Shown: positions 1 through 7,996 of the stretch, piece by piece
How the letters are laid out: the number at the start of each line of letters is the position of its first letter
Position numbering within the stretch: position 1 is the stretch's first letter
Notes under the pieces: model-generated
The model's database searches: none
What the model saw: the letters and a program-made list of their open reading frames with translations, nothing else
Told to the model about the DNA's origin: nothing
From: JBDTGE01 sp050742975
Lineage (GTDB): Bacteria; Actinomycetota; Actinomycetes; Mycobacteriales; Jatrophihabitantaceae
Reading direction: 5' to 3'
DNA: 35,433 nt
Assembly (NCBI GenBank): GCA_050742975.1
Contig: JBOGDQ010000032.1
Location: forward strand, 1 to 35,433
Position numbers and translations under genes: made by a program

Positions 1-332
1 CCTACCTGCGTACCGCTGTCCTGAACCGGTCGCGCTCGGCGTTGCGCCGGCGCAAGGTCGCACGGATGTTCTGGTCCGCACGTCCTGACCAGTTGGCGGG
101 CGAGTCGGCGGACGGTCCCGCGTTACGGGTGGCTGAGCGCACACGGATGCTGGCCGTGATCGCCCTGCTCCCACAACGCCAGCGTGAGGTGGTGGTCTTG
201 CGGTACTACGAAGACCTTCCCGTCACCGCAATCGCCGGCCTGCTCGGCATATCGGCCGGCGCGGTGTCATCGGCCCTGAACCGGGCTATGGCAACGCTCG
301 CCTCGACAACGGAGGACCCTGATGGCAACTGA
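1..332 (+). CDS. SigE-family ECF-like RNA polymerase sigma factor (3' part, cut by window start)
   Basis: The reading frame is open from base 3, so the gene begins outside the window; about 109 C-terminal residues are visible. They include a YLRTAV-N-SRS segment and basic RRRK stretch typical of the region 2/linker end of SigE-family sigma factors, then region 4: LPQRQREVVVLRYYEDLP followed by the helix-turn-helix IAGLLGISAGAVSSALNRAM, which would contact the -35 element. The stop lies 11 bases inside the next gene, so the two are translationally coupled, the usual arrangement of an extracytoplasmic-type sigma factor with a membrane regulator. Family assignment is firm; the regulon cannot be told. 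Confidence 0.88.
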   Translation, partial: YLRTAVLNRSRSALRRRKVARMFWSARPDQLAGESADGPALRVAERTRMLAVIALLPQRQREVVVLRYYEDLPVTAIAGLLGISAGAVSSALNRAMATLASTTEDPDGN

Positions 333-1245
333 CCTTCCAACCGCAGTCCGTCAGGCGCTCCACGCTCACGAGATCACCGCGTCGGACCTACGCCAGCCTG
401 TTCTCCGGGCTCGCGCACGGCAGGTACGTCGGCCGTCTCGGGCTTTCGCCGCGACGGCCTCGGCCGCACTCATCGTGGCCCTGGCCGTGCTAGTGTCCGT
501 CACCGCGTTCAATCGCCACGACGGGCCGCACCGTAGCGCAGGGGCCGCAGAAGCTCTCGTCGGCGTCATTGGCTATAGGTGGGACCTGGCCAGGGTGCGG
601 GACCCACACGGCGAGATCTCGCTGCCGTCGGCGCTGCACGCGGAGATCGGCTTCACCCGCGATGGCTACGTGCTGGGCGACGATACGGTGAATGCGATGC
701 AGGGAAATTACGAATCCACTCCCGGCGGGTACAGCGTGCGCAACGGTGGCGGGACCCTTGCCGGTTCCACCGGTGGCGATCCCGTGCGCCGGCGGGTCAC
801 GAGCGCCGTCGACGACATGTTCGTCACCTTCACGGACTCACCCGGCACGACCGCGCCTCCGGTGATCATTGCGGCACGCCTGGACGGCACCGTCCTGACT
901 CTGCGCCGAAACAGCACCACGCTGACATTGACACGATCAGGCACCCAGCCCGACTTCCTTACCCCAACGCCGTCCCCGACATCAACTGCGCCCGGCGCAA
1001 CGCCGTTCTCCTTATACACACACTGCGGCATCAACGAGACCCGGATCGGCAGCACGTACTACGTGGCTGATACGCCGCTCAGTGACGGCAATGGCAATCC
1101 ACCCTCGGGCTGGGGCAATCCATACCAGGTCGGAACGATCACCTTGCCGTCACCGTCGGTGGCCATATTCCGCGACAATCACGGCCACACCGTCACGTTC
1201 CACGCCAGACCGGGAGCGACCTCGTTTCTTCACATCTGCTCTTAG
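322..1245 (+). CDS. Membrane-anchored protein, candidate sigma-factor partner
   Basis: 307 residues. The ATG overlaps the sigma factor end by 11 bases. A cytoplasmic N-terminus of about 43 residues (LRQPVLRARARQVRRPSRA) is followed by one membrane segment (about residues 44-63) and a roughly 240-residue extracytoplasmic part with a Pro/Thr/Ser-rich stretch (PTPSPTSTAPGA) and two cysteines. That topology and the coupling to the sigma gene fit an anti-sigma factor or a signal sensor, but no zinc anti-sigma motif (HxxxCxxC) is visible in the N-terminus. I do not recognise the outer domain. Base composition is less GC-rich than in most genes of the window. Confidence 0.72.
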   Translation: MATDLPTAVRQALHAHEITASDLRQPVLRARARQVRRPSRAFAATASAALIVALAVLVSVTAFNRHDGPHRSAGAAEALVGVIGYRWDLARVRDPHGEISLPSALHAEIGFTRDGYVLGDDTVNAMQGNYESTPGGYSVRNGGGTLAGSTGGDPVRRRVTSAVDDMFVTFTDSPGTTAPPVIIAARLDGTVLTLRRNSTTLTLTRSGTQPDFLTPTPSPTSTAPGATPFSLYTHCGINETRIGSTYYVADTPLSDGNGNPPSGWGNPYQVGTITLPSPSVAIFRDNHGHTVTFHARPGATSFLHICS

Positions 1246-1281
1246 CCTCAGCGCGCACCAACGAACGCCCGCATGCCGCTG

Positions 1282-1309
1282 GTCGGGCGCGGGACAGATG
1301 GCGCCCGAC
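1282..1309. terminator. Hairpin between convergent genes, probable bidirectional terminator
   Basis: A perfect 9-bp stem (GTCGGGCGC at 1282-1290 with GCGCCCGAC at 1301-1309) encloses a 10-base loop. It sits 37 bases after the sigma partner stop and 25 bases from the stop of the convergent DUF1801 gene. There is no U tract, as is common for actinobacterial terminators. Confidence 0.6.
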
Positions 1310-1333
1310 TCTGGCGCCTAGCGCGCGGCGCCT

Positions 1334-1735
1334 TCACTTCCAACCTGGCGTGCGGCCGGCTCGCGCTATCCACTCGTGCAGCTCTGGTCGCTGCCCCTCG
1401 TCCAGGGTGGTGACCTTGACGTAGCGGGTCCGGTCGGTGGTTCCGAGTGGTGGCGGGGGCTCGAAACCCGCGCCGCCGAGGAAGACGACATTCACGGAAA
1501 CGTCGTAGGGGGCTATCTCGATGATCCACCCGAGTCCGGGTAGCCCGTAGAACGCCCTCTTCCACTTGACGGCGTAGTGAAGGCCTGGGACTACCGCTCG
1601 GATTGACTCGTCCAACCCCTTGACGATCGGCTGCAGGTGGGGCATGAGAAGCCCGAACCAGTCGTCGATGTCGGAGTGTCCCGCTGACGGCTCTGGTGGC
1701 TTTCGCCCTGCATTTCCCTTGATCGCTTTCGGCAT
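1334..1735 (-). CDS. DUF1801 (YdhG-like) domain protein
   Basis: 133 residues. The pattern PGLHYAVKWKRAFYGLPGLGWIIEIAPYDVSVNVVFLGGAGFEPP matches the DUF1801/YdhG fold, a small alpha-beta domain found in many bacteria, including proteins annotated as iron chaperone-like; its biochemical role is not settled. The C-terminal part keeps the family's 'VKVTTLDE' strand and terminal helix. The start is an ATG preceded by GGAGGAG seven bases upstream. It is transcribed alone. Assignment rests on overall pattern, not on a catalytic motif. Confidence 0.75.
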   Translation of the reverse strand: MPKAIKGNAGRKPPEPSAGHSDIDDWFGLLMPHLQPIVKGLDESIRAVVPGLHYAVKWKRAFYGLPGLGWIIEIAPYDVSVNVVFLGGAGFEPPPPLGTTDRTRYVKVTTLDEGQRPELHEWIARAGRTPGWK

Positions 1736-1760
1736 CGCGTGCCTCCTCCGTCAGATGCCG

Positions 1761-1783
1761 GAGCAACCTTGCATCAGTTGCTC
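1761..1783. promoter_or_regulatory. Inverted repeat upstream of the DUF1801 gene
   Basis: GAGCAAC (1761-1767) and GTTGCTC (1777-1783) form a perfect 7-bp inverted repeat with a 9-base spacer, 26 bases upstream of the DUF1801 start. It could be an operator or a leader hairpin. The rest of 1736-1943 shows no gene. Confidence 0.35.
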
Positions 1784-1943
1784 GTCTTCAGTATTCGACG
1801 GACCAGCAGGGGTCGCTCGCCAGCCACAGACTATCGACGTCGATGGTGACCCGGCCGGACAGGTAGCCGTTGGTCGGGCGGTTGGATACCGGCCCGTCGG
1901 CAGAGCACGTTCGTAGCCGCGGCGCGAGCTCGCCTTTCGGCGA

Positions 1944-2588
1944 TCAGCCGTTGAGGTAGGCGAGGACGGCGAGGACGCGGCGATTGTCGTCCTCGGACTG
2001 CGGCAGGGCGAGCCGGGTGAAGATCGAGTTCGTGTGCTTGCTGACGGCCTTCTCGGTGATGAACATGCGGGCGGCGATCGCGGCGTTGGAGCGGCCCTCG
2101 GCCATGAACGAGAGCACCTCACGCTCGCGTGGGGTCAGCGTGGCCAGCGGCTCGTCGGCGGCGCGCCGGCTGAGTAGCTGGCCGACCACCTCGGGATCCA
2201 TCGCGGTACCGCCCGCCGCCACCTGGCGCACCGCGTCCACGAACTGGCCCACGTTGAAGACCCGATCCTTGAGCAGGTAGCCCACGCCACCGCTTCGGTC
2301 GGCGAGCAGCTCGCGTGCGTACAGCTGCTCGACGTACTGGGACAGCACGAGCACCGGCAGCCCGGGAACCTGCGAGCGCGCCTCGATCGCCGCGCGCAGC
2401 CCCTCGTCGGTGAACGTAGGAGGCAGGCGCACGTCGACTACCGCGATGTCCGGACGGTGCATGGTCAGCGCCCGCAGCAGCGAGGGGCCGTTGTCGACCG
2501 CCTCGACGACCTCGAAATCGTTCGCCTCCAGCAACCGGATCAGGCCGTCGCGGAGCAGGGCAAGGTCTTCTGCGATAACGACGCGCAC
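1944..2588 (-). CDS. NarL/LuxR-type response regulator
   Basis: 214 residues. The receiver domain (about 1-120) shows the acidic pair in VVIAEDLALLRDG, the phosphorylatable Asp in AVVDVRLPP and the conserved Lys in YLLKDR. A LuxR-type DNA-binding domain follows (TLTPREREVLSFMAEGRSNAAIAARMFITEKAVSKHTNSIF). GTG start with no clear ribosome binding site; a leaderless transcript is possible. Its probable partner is the histidine kinase at 4295-5434 on the same strand, but three opposite-strand genes lie between them, which is unusual because such pairs normally overlap. Confidence 0.93.
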   Translation of the reverse strand: MRVVIAEDLALLRDGLIRLLEANDFEVVEAVDNGPSLLRALTMHRPDIAVVDVRLPPTFTDEGLRAAIEARSQVPGLPVLVLSQYVEQLYARELLADRSGGVGYLLKDRVFNVGQFVDAVRQVAAGGTAMDPEVVGQLLSRRAADEPLATLTPREREVLSFMAEGRSNAAIAARMFITEKAVSKHTNSIFTRLALPQSEDDNRRVLAVLAYLNG

Positions 2589-2658
2589 CGCAGCACCATA
2601 GCCAGCGGGCGCGCTCGGGCGCAGCCGCTTTGCGGTCGTCGCGGGCTACATTGGCGTC

Positions 2659-2949
2659 ATGGCACGGTGCACGCCGCGATGGGTGATCGGCGCGATCATG
2701 TTCGCGGCGCTGTGCACGGCGCTGCCCGCCGTGTCGACGGTGCTGGCTCCGGACGCCACTGCGCTGGCGTACCTGGCCGCGCTCGCGCTCGTCGCGGTCC
2801 TCGCCACCGCGGTCGCCAGCACGTCGCTGCCCGTGCCCGGACTTACCCAGCTCACGCGGGTGTGGGACCACGCGCCGGTCGAGCTGAGCCGGCAGAGCGA
2901 CCCGTCGGCTGCCGGGCACTCCCGGCCCCGAGCGCCCGACCACAGCTGA
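2659..2949 (+). CDS. Small membrane protein upstream of YidC (DUF6412-like, tentative)
   Basis: 96 residues with two hydrophobic segments (about 9-29 and 36-53) and a polar, Pro/Arg-rich tail. Small two-segment proteins of this kind occur directly upstream of a YidC/Oxa1 paralogue in many actinobacteria, and I tentatively place it in DUF6412 on that basis. It lies 115 bases before the insertase gene in the same direction, so co-transcription is likely. Function unknown. Confidence 0.6.
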   Translation: MARCTPRWVIGAIMFAALCTALPAVSTVLAPDATALAYLAALALVAVLATAVASTSLPVPGLTQLTRVWDHAPVELSRQSDPSAAGHSRPRAPDHS

Positions 2950-3064
2950 GCTTCCGCGCTGATCCGGCGCGTCCTCTCGTCTGTTCTTGACCCTCGCCCT
3001 GCCCTGCCGCGCCCTGACGCGCCGAGGCAGCCGTCAATCGTCTCGTCTTCTCGAGGAGTTCCTC

Positions 3065-3850
3065 GTGTTCCATCTCGATCCGCTCTACACCGCTGTCGCC
3101 TGGGTACTGGTCCGCTGGCACCAGGCCCTCACCCTGCTCGGGCTCCCTTTCGACAGCGGCATCACCTGGACGCTGTCGATCTGCCTGCTGGTGATCACCG
3201 TGCGCCTGCTGCTGTTCCGCCCCTTCCTCGCCCAGGTCAGGCACCAGCGCAAGCTGGCGGCGCTGCAACCCCGGATGGCCGCCATCCGCCACGAGCACGG
3301 CAGGGATCGTGCCGCCGTGCAACGTGAACTCGTGAAGCTGCACCAGGCCGAGGGCGTCAATCCGGTCGCCGGCTGCCTGCCCGCACTCCTGCAGATTCCG
3401 GTCTTTCTCGCACTCGTGCAGGTGCTTCGCCACGTGGCCGACTCGGTGTCCCGGGCCGCCTCCGATCCGCGCAACGCGCTGTACGGGCTGACGCCGCACC
3501 AGACGCTCAGCGCGGCCCACGCGAGGCTGTTCGGCGCACCACTCGCCGCGTCGTTGCACGACGGCACAGCGCGCATCCACGCGTTGCTCGGCACAGTGAC
3601 CGGCACGCACATCGTCATCGTGCTGGTCGTGCTGGTCAGCGCGGCGGCGACGTACTGCACGCAGCGGGTGCTGCAGTCCGCGAAGCCGGCCGAGGGAACA
3701 GCGGCCAGCGTGCAGCGGGTGATGCGCTACGCCGCGCCCCTGTCCGTGCTCGGTTCGGCGCTGTTCTTCCCGCTCGGCGTGCTGCTGTACTGGTGCACCA
3801 GCAACGTGTGGACGCTCGCGCAGCAGTGGTACGTCGGACGCGTGCAGTGA
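3065..3850 (+). CDS. YidC/Oxa1-family membrane protein insertase (short paralogue)
   Basis: 261 residues from a GTG start with GAGGAG six bases upstream (3053-3058). It consists of the Oxa1 core only, about five membrane segments, without the large outer domain of proteobacterial YidC. Typical features are the first segment with FDSGITWTLSICLLVITVRLLLFRPF, the cytoplasmic helical hairpin LAALQPRMAAIRHEHGRDRAA, and GCLPALLQIPVFLALVQVLR. The conserved membrane Arg falls in TVRLLLF. It would insert proteins into the cytoplasmic membrane with or without SecYEG. This is probably a second copy, because the housekeeping gene normally lies near rnpA-jag. It is shorter than the housekeeping form. Confidence 0.88.
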   Translation: MFHLDPLYTAVAWVLVRWHQALTLLGLPFDSGITWTLSICLLVITVRLLLFRPFLAQVRHQRKLAALQPRMAAIRHEHGRDRAAVQRELVKLHQAEGVNPVAGCLPALLQIPVFLALVQVLRHVADSVSRAASDPRNALYGLTPHQTLSAAHARLFGAPLAASLHDGTARIHALLGTVTGTHIVIVLVVLVSAAATYCTQRVLQSAKPAEGTAASVQRVMRYAAPLSVLGSALFFPLGVLLYWCTSNVWTLAQQWYVGRVQ

Positions 3851-3881
3851 GCGGGCGCGCCTCTCGAAGGGCTCGGCCGGC

Positions 3882-4322
3882 ATGACTGCCCCAACGGCGT
3901 GGGACGCGGCGGCTGCTGGCGTGCTGCTGCTGCCGTCCGGACGGCTGATCCGCGGTCGCGGGCTGAGCCGGCCACTGCCCGAGGGCGCGCTCCCCGAGTT
4001 CGCGCTGTACCTGCTCGCCGATCGGCCGCCGCCCGTTCCCTGGGCTGCCCGTTGGGTTCGCTGGCCGGACTTCCGCCTGCCCTCGGACCGGGCGGACGCA
4101 CGTGACGCACTGCGCGAGACGTGGTTGCGGGCCGGGTCCGAGCGCGTCGAGATCGCGTGCGCCGGTGGGCACGGCCGGACGGGGACGGCGCTGGCCTGCA
4201 TCGCCGTGCTGGACGGCGTGCCACGACGGGACGCGGTGAAGTACGTCCGCGAGCACTACGACCCGCACGCGGTGGAGACGCCGTGGCAGCGGCGCTACGT
4301 CGCCCGCTCCCCCGCCTCGTGA
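3882..4322 (+). CDS. Protein-tyrosine-phosphatase-like protein
   Basis: 146 residues. The signature C(X)5R loop is present: Cys93-AGGHG-Arg99-Thr, with Cys93 as the expected nucleophile. A WPDF sequence at residues 61-64 supplies Asp63 in the position of the WPD-loop general acid. Both catalytic elements of a PTP/dual-specificity phosphatase are therefore intact, in a protein about as small as the bare domain. The substrate is unknown. It begins 31 bases after the insertase, probably in the same transcript, and its last 28 bases overlap the convergent histidine kinase gene. Confidence 0.8.
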   Translation: MTAPTAWDAAAAGVLLLPSGRLIRGRGLSRPLPEGALPEFALYLLADRPPPVPWAARWVRWPDFRLPSDRADARDALRETWLRAGSERVEIACAGGHGRTGTALACIAVLDGVPRRDAVKYVREHYDPHAVETPWQRRYVARSPAS

Positions 4323-5434
4323 ACGGCCGCCGTCGACGGTAGCGACATGCTCACCAGCGTCGGACCACCGGGCGGGCTGTCGACGGTCATCGTGCCGTCG
4401 AAGGCGGACAGTCGCCGCTCGATGCCCCGCAACCCGGTTCCGCTCGCCGGGTCGGCGCCGCCGTGCCCGTTGTCGCTGACCGCGAGGTACAGCTGCCCGT
4501 CGCGGTGCGCGATCCGCACCTCGGCCCGAGTGGCTCCGCTGTGCTTGACCACGTTCGTGAGGACCTCGGCGGCGGCGAAGTAGGCGGCCGACTCGACCGG
4601 CGCGGGCAGCCGGCCGGGGAGGTCGGCGTGGACGTCGACCGAGATCGGCGTGGCCAGGCACAGCGCCTGCACGGCACCGGCCAGCCCTCGATCGGCGAGG
4701 ACCGGCGGATGGATGCCGCGGACGAGATCGCGCAGCTCGGCCAGGGCCAGGTGGCTGGACTCGCGCGCCTCGGCCAGCAGGGCGCGCGCGCTGTCGGGGT
4801 TGCGGGCGATCTCGTCCTCGGCCATCCCCAGGTTCATGCCGAGCGCGACGAGCCGGGCCTGCGCGCCATCGTGCAGGTCCCGCTCGATGCGGCGTAGTTC
4901 TGCGGCGGACGTGTCGACCGTTTCGGCGCGCGACACGGTCAGCTGCTGGATGCGCTGGGCCGACGTGGTGCGGTCGTTCGGCGCCAGCAGCGCGCAGGCG
5001 AGACAGGCGTGGACGCGGATCAGGACGCCGCTCGGCAGCCACCAGAAGATCAGGTCCAGGATGCCCTCGAGAAGGGCCACGATGGTCAGCGCGAGGCCGG
5101 CGGTGGCGTTGACGGCGACCCAGGCCAGATCGCGCCAGGTCGCCGGGTCGGTGAGCAGCGCGCGGATCCGGATGAGCAGGTTGCCCGATGCCGGCTTCAG
5201 GTAGGGCGAGCCGATCGTGCGGCCGAGCAGCGCGCCCGCGTAGCGCCGGTGCACGTTCGCGATCGGCCGGATGGCGAGGACGGACCCGAACAGCATCGGC
5301 AGCCCGACCCACACCACGATCAGCGGGAACCCGACGACGGTGAGGATGAACAGCACGAGCGTGGCGACGGACAGGCCCAGCGCGGCGCCGGCCCACAGCA
5401 GCAGCCGCAGCCGGTTCACCAGTTCCCTGCCCAT
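4295..5434 (-). CDS. Sensor histidine kinase (HisKA_3 type)
   Basis: 379 residues from the ATG at 5434; an upstream in-frame start at 5485 would add 17 polar residues and is less likely. The N-terminal half has about four to five membrane segments and no large outer loop, so the stimulus is probably sensed in or near the membrane. The dimerisation/phosphoacceptor helix reads RIERDLHDGAQARLVALG, with the His in DLHDG near residue 190, followed by the ATPase with LTNVVKHSGA (N box) and SDNGHGGADPASGTGLRGI (G boxes). This is the kinase class that pairs with NarL-type regulators, so the regulator at 1944-2588 is its likely target. Confidence 0.92.
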   Translation of the reverse strand: MGRELVNRLRLLLWAGAALGLSVATLVLFILTVVGFPLIVVWVGLPMLFGSVLAIRPIANVHRRYAGALLGRTIGSPYLKPASGNLLIRIRALLTDPATWRDLAWVAVNATAGLALTIVALLEGILDLIFWWLPSGVLIRVHACLACALLAPNDRTTSAQRIQQLTVSRAETVDTSAAELRRIERDLHDGAQARLVALGMNLGMAEDEIARNPDSARALLAEARESSHLALAELRDLVRGIHPPVLADRGLAGAVQALCLATPISVDVHADLPGRLPAPVESAAYFAAAEVLTNVVKHSGATRAEVRIAHRDGQLYLAVSDNGHGGADPASGTGLRGIERRLSAFDGTMTVDSPPGGPTLVSMSLPSTAAVHEAGERAT

Positions 5435-5501
5435 GGAAGTTCCCGTCGTGTCGGTTCCTTGCTGTCGACGTCCATCCTGGTACACCGCCGGGCGATCCGA
5501 G

Positions 5502-5517
5502 GTGGAGCTAGCACCAC
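5502..5517. promoter_or_regulatory. 16-bp dyad in the divergent kinase/MMPL promoter region
   Basis: GTGGAGCTAGCACCAC is a palindrome except for one mismatched pair (GTGG-n-GCTAGC-n-CCAC). It lies midway between the histidine kinase start (5434) and the MMPL start (5612). A response regulator dimer site is plausible, given the neighbouring two-component genes. A smaller palindrome, CCGCTC-GCG-GAGCGG, lies at 5548-5562. Confidence 0.4.
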
Positions 5518-5611
5518 TGCTGTTGGGGACGCATCACCCGTGCCTGTCCGCTCGCGGAGCGGAAGTGTCAGCAGCATCAACCCGAGCATGCGATCAGGAA
5601 GAGGGACCGTC

Positions 5612-7825
5612 GTGTCCGAGAACGCAGTTGAACCCCGCCGCCCGGTGACGGTCCGCGTCGCCCGATGGAGCGCGACGCACCCGTGGCGGGCCATCGCGCT
5701 CTGGCTGGCCTTCGTACTCGCGTCCATCGCGATCGGCTCGGCCGCCGGGCTCAAGCAGATGTCCGACCTCGACGCGACGCCCGGCCAGGCCGGCCAGGCC
5801 GCCAGGATGCTGCACGATGCAGACCTGTCCCAACCGGCGACCGAGAACGTGCTGATCACCTCACCCGGCGGCCGGCTCGATCGAGCAGCAGCCGACCGGG
5901 CGGCGGCCACCGTCACGACGCGCATGCGCGCGCTGCACGAGGTCACCACCGTCGATCCGCCGGCACTCGCGAAGAACGGCTCGGCCGTCCTCGTCGAGGT
6001 GACGATGCGCGGCGACCCGCAGAAGGCCGGCGATCACGTCGCCCCGCTGCTGACGGCTACCAAGGCGGTCCAGCACGAGTTTCCCGCTCTGCGCGTGGAG
6101 CAGGTCGGTGGCGCGTCCCTGAACAACGCCGTCAACGACCAGGTGAACAGCGACCTCGGTTCGGCGGCCGACTTCAGCCTGCCGGTGACGCTGGTGATCC
6201 TGCTGATCGCCTTCGGCGCGATCGTCGCGGCCGGCGTCCCGGTGCTGCTCGCCCTGTCCGCGGTGGGGTCGGCGACCGGCCTGTCCAGCCTGGCCTCGCA
6301 CCTCGTCCCGGACTCCGGCACCACGTCCTCGATGATCCTGCTGATGGGCATGGCGGTCGGCATCGACTACTCGCTGTTCTACGTCAAGCGGGCCCGCGCC
6401 GAACGCCACAACGGGCACAGCCATCTCGACGCGATCGAGATCGCGGCCGACACGTCGGGGCACTCGGTGATCGTGTCCGGCGTCGCGGTGATCGTCGCGA
6501 TGTGCGGGCTGTTCCTCGCGCACAGCGCGGTGTTCTCCTCGCTCGCGACCGGCTCGATCATCGTGGTCGCCGTCGCCGTGCTCGGTTCGCTGACGGTGCT
6601 GCCGGCGGTGCTGGTGAAGCTCGGCCGCGCGATCGACCGGCCGCGCGTGCCGGTGCTGTGGCGCTGGTCGACCCAGGTGCGCGAACCCAGACTGTGGCCG
6701 GCCCTGCTCAAGCCGGCGCTGACCCGTCCGGGCCGCACCCTGGCCATCTCGGTCGTCGCGCTGGGTGCACTCGCCGCACCGGCGCTCACCATGAAGCTGC
6801 AGTCGGGCACGGTGAAGTCGCTGCCCTCGTCCATCGCGGAGGTTCACTCATTCGACCGGATGGCCGCCGCCTTCCCGAGCCAGCAGGCCACTCACGACAT
6901 CGTGGTGCAGGGGCCGGCGTCCGCCTCGGACGCGATCGCGGCCCGGCTGAGGGCGCTTACCCGGACGCTCGACGGCAACCCGCTGTTCGTCGCGGGCAGC
7001 GGGTTGCAGCACGCGTCGAGCGACCGGACGGTGCACCTGCTACAGGTCAGCACGCCGTTCGATCCCGAGTCGGCGTCGGCCAAGAAGGGCCTGCACGAGT
7101 TGCGGGACACCCTGGTACCGCAGGCTGTGCACGGCGTCGCGCACGTGACGTGGGCCGTCGGTGGCGACACGGCCGGCAACGTCGACACTGACACCGGCCT
7201 GTCCGACGCGATGCCGTGGGTGATCGGCTTCGTCGTCCTGCTGACGATGCTGATGATGGGCTGGGTGTTTCGCTCGGTCGTGATCGCCCTGATGACGGCG
7301 GCGGTGAACCTGCTGTCGGCCGGTGCCGCGTTCGGCGTGCTCGTCCTCACGTTCCAGCACACCTGGGCCGAGCACCTGCTCGGGTTCCACTCGACCGGAG
7401 CGGTGATCAACTGGATCCCACTGTTCACGTTCGCGGTGCTGTTCGGCCTGTCGATGGATTACCACGTGTTCGTGCTCAGCCAGGTCCGCGAGTGCGTCCG
7501 CAACGGGATGACGACGCGGGACGCGGTCAGGGTCGGGATCACCCGCTCGGCCGGGACGGTGACCAGCGCGGCGATCGTGATGGTGTCGGTGTTCGCGATC
7601 TTCGCCTCGCTGCACATGGTGGAGATGAAGGAACTCGGCATCAGCCTGGCTGTCGCGGTGCTCCTGGACGCGCTGGTGGTGCGGGTGATCGTGCTGCCAT
7701 CGCTGATGACGATGCTGGGCCGGTGGAACTGGTGGCCGGGATCAGGCCTCGGCAAGCGGCATCGGACCGTAGACCTCGCTCGTGCCGTCGAACAGCCGGA
7801 CCTGAGCCACGCCGGCGTCGGCTAG
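5612..7825 (+). CDS. MMPL-family RND transporter
   Basis: 737 residues. The open frame reaches further upstream, but the GTG at 5612 is preceded by AGGAAGAGGG and starts just before the first membrane segment (IALWLAFVLASIAIGSAA), so I take it as the start. The layout is the family's doubled one: one membrane segment, an outer domain, a cluster of five (with GIDYSLFYVKRARAE), then the same again (with GLSMDYHVFVLSQVRE). The two GxxxDY motifs are those thought to serve proton coupling. Actinobacterial MMPL proteins export lipids, siderophores or drugs; the substrate is unknown. It is divergent from the histidine kinase, which may control it. The final 84 bases overlap the convergent small gene. 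Confidence 0.93.
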   Translation: MSENAVEPRRPVTVRVARWSATHPWRAIALWLAFVLASIAIGSAAGLKQMSDLDATPGQAGQAARMLHDADLSQPATENVLITSPGGRLDRAAADRAAATVTTRMRALHEVTTVDPPALAKNGSAVLVEVTMRGDPQKAGDHVAPLLTATKAVQHEFPALRVEQVGGASLNNAVNDQVNSDLGSAADFSLPVTLVILLIAFGAIVAAGVPVLLALSAVGSATGLSSLASHLVPDSGTTSSMILLMGMAVGIDYSLFYVKRARAERHNGHSHLDAIEIAADTSGHSVIVSGVAVIVAMCGLFLAHSAVFSSLATGSIIVVAVAVLGSLTVLPAVLVKLGRAIDRPRVPVLWRWSTQVREPRLWPALLKPALTRPGRTLAISVVALGALAAPALTMKLQSGTVKSLPSSIAEVHSFDRMAAAFPSQQATHDIVVQGPASASDAIAARLRALTRTLDGNPLFVAGSGLQHASSDRTVHLLQVSTPFDPESASAKKGLHELRDTLVPQAVHGVAHVTWAVGGDTAGNVDTDTGLSDAMPWVIGFVVLLTMLMMGWVFRSVVIALMTAAVNLLSAGAAFGVLVLTFQHTWAEHLLGFHSTGAVINWIPLFTFAVLFGLSMDYHVFVLSQVRECVRNGMTTRDAVRVGITRSAGTVTSAAIVMVSVFAIFASLHMVEMKELGISLAVAVLLDALVVRVIVLPSLMTMLGRWNWWPGSGLGKRHRTVDLARAVEQPDLSHAGVG

Positions 7826-7942
7826 CTCGCGCCACTGTTCGCCGAGCCAGCTCTCCGCATCGGACTGGTTCTGGTGCGCGGGCGGCGTCGGGCTGGTCAG
7901 CTCGGCGCCGTCCACGCCTTCCAGTCGCCAGGTCCAGGCCAT
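7742..7942 (-). CDS. Small conserved actinobacterial protein, function unknown
   Basis: 66 residues: MAWTWRLEGVDG at the start, a central DAESWLGEQWRELADAG, and RLFDGTSEVYGPMPL near the end. I recognise this as a recurrent small actinobacterial protein type without a known function. ATG start with GGGGAG seven to eight bases upstream. No signal peptide or membrane segment. Its 3' part overlaps the end of the MMPL gene on the other strand; the codon-position pattern supports this frame, so the overlap seems real. Confidence 0.75.
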   Translation of the reverse strand: MAWTWRLEGVDGAELTSPTPPAHQNQSDAESWLGEQWRELADAGVAQVRLFDGTSEVYGPMPLAEA

Positions 7943-7996
7943 GGTGATCTCCCCGCATCAGGTTGCCGTGTGAGCATCGACCCTAACCGGCCGATT

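Noticed and set aside
5009..5611. N-terminal extension of the MMPL gene
   Set aside because: Overlaps the histidine kinase on the other strand and is polar and repetitive; a good ribosome binding site precedes the GTG at 5612.
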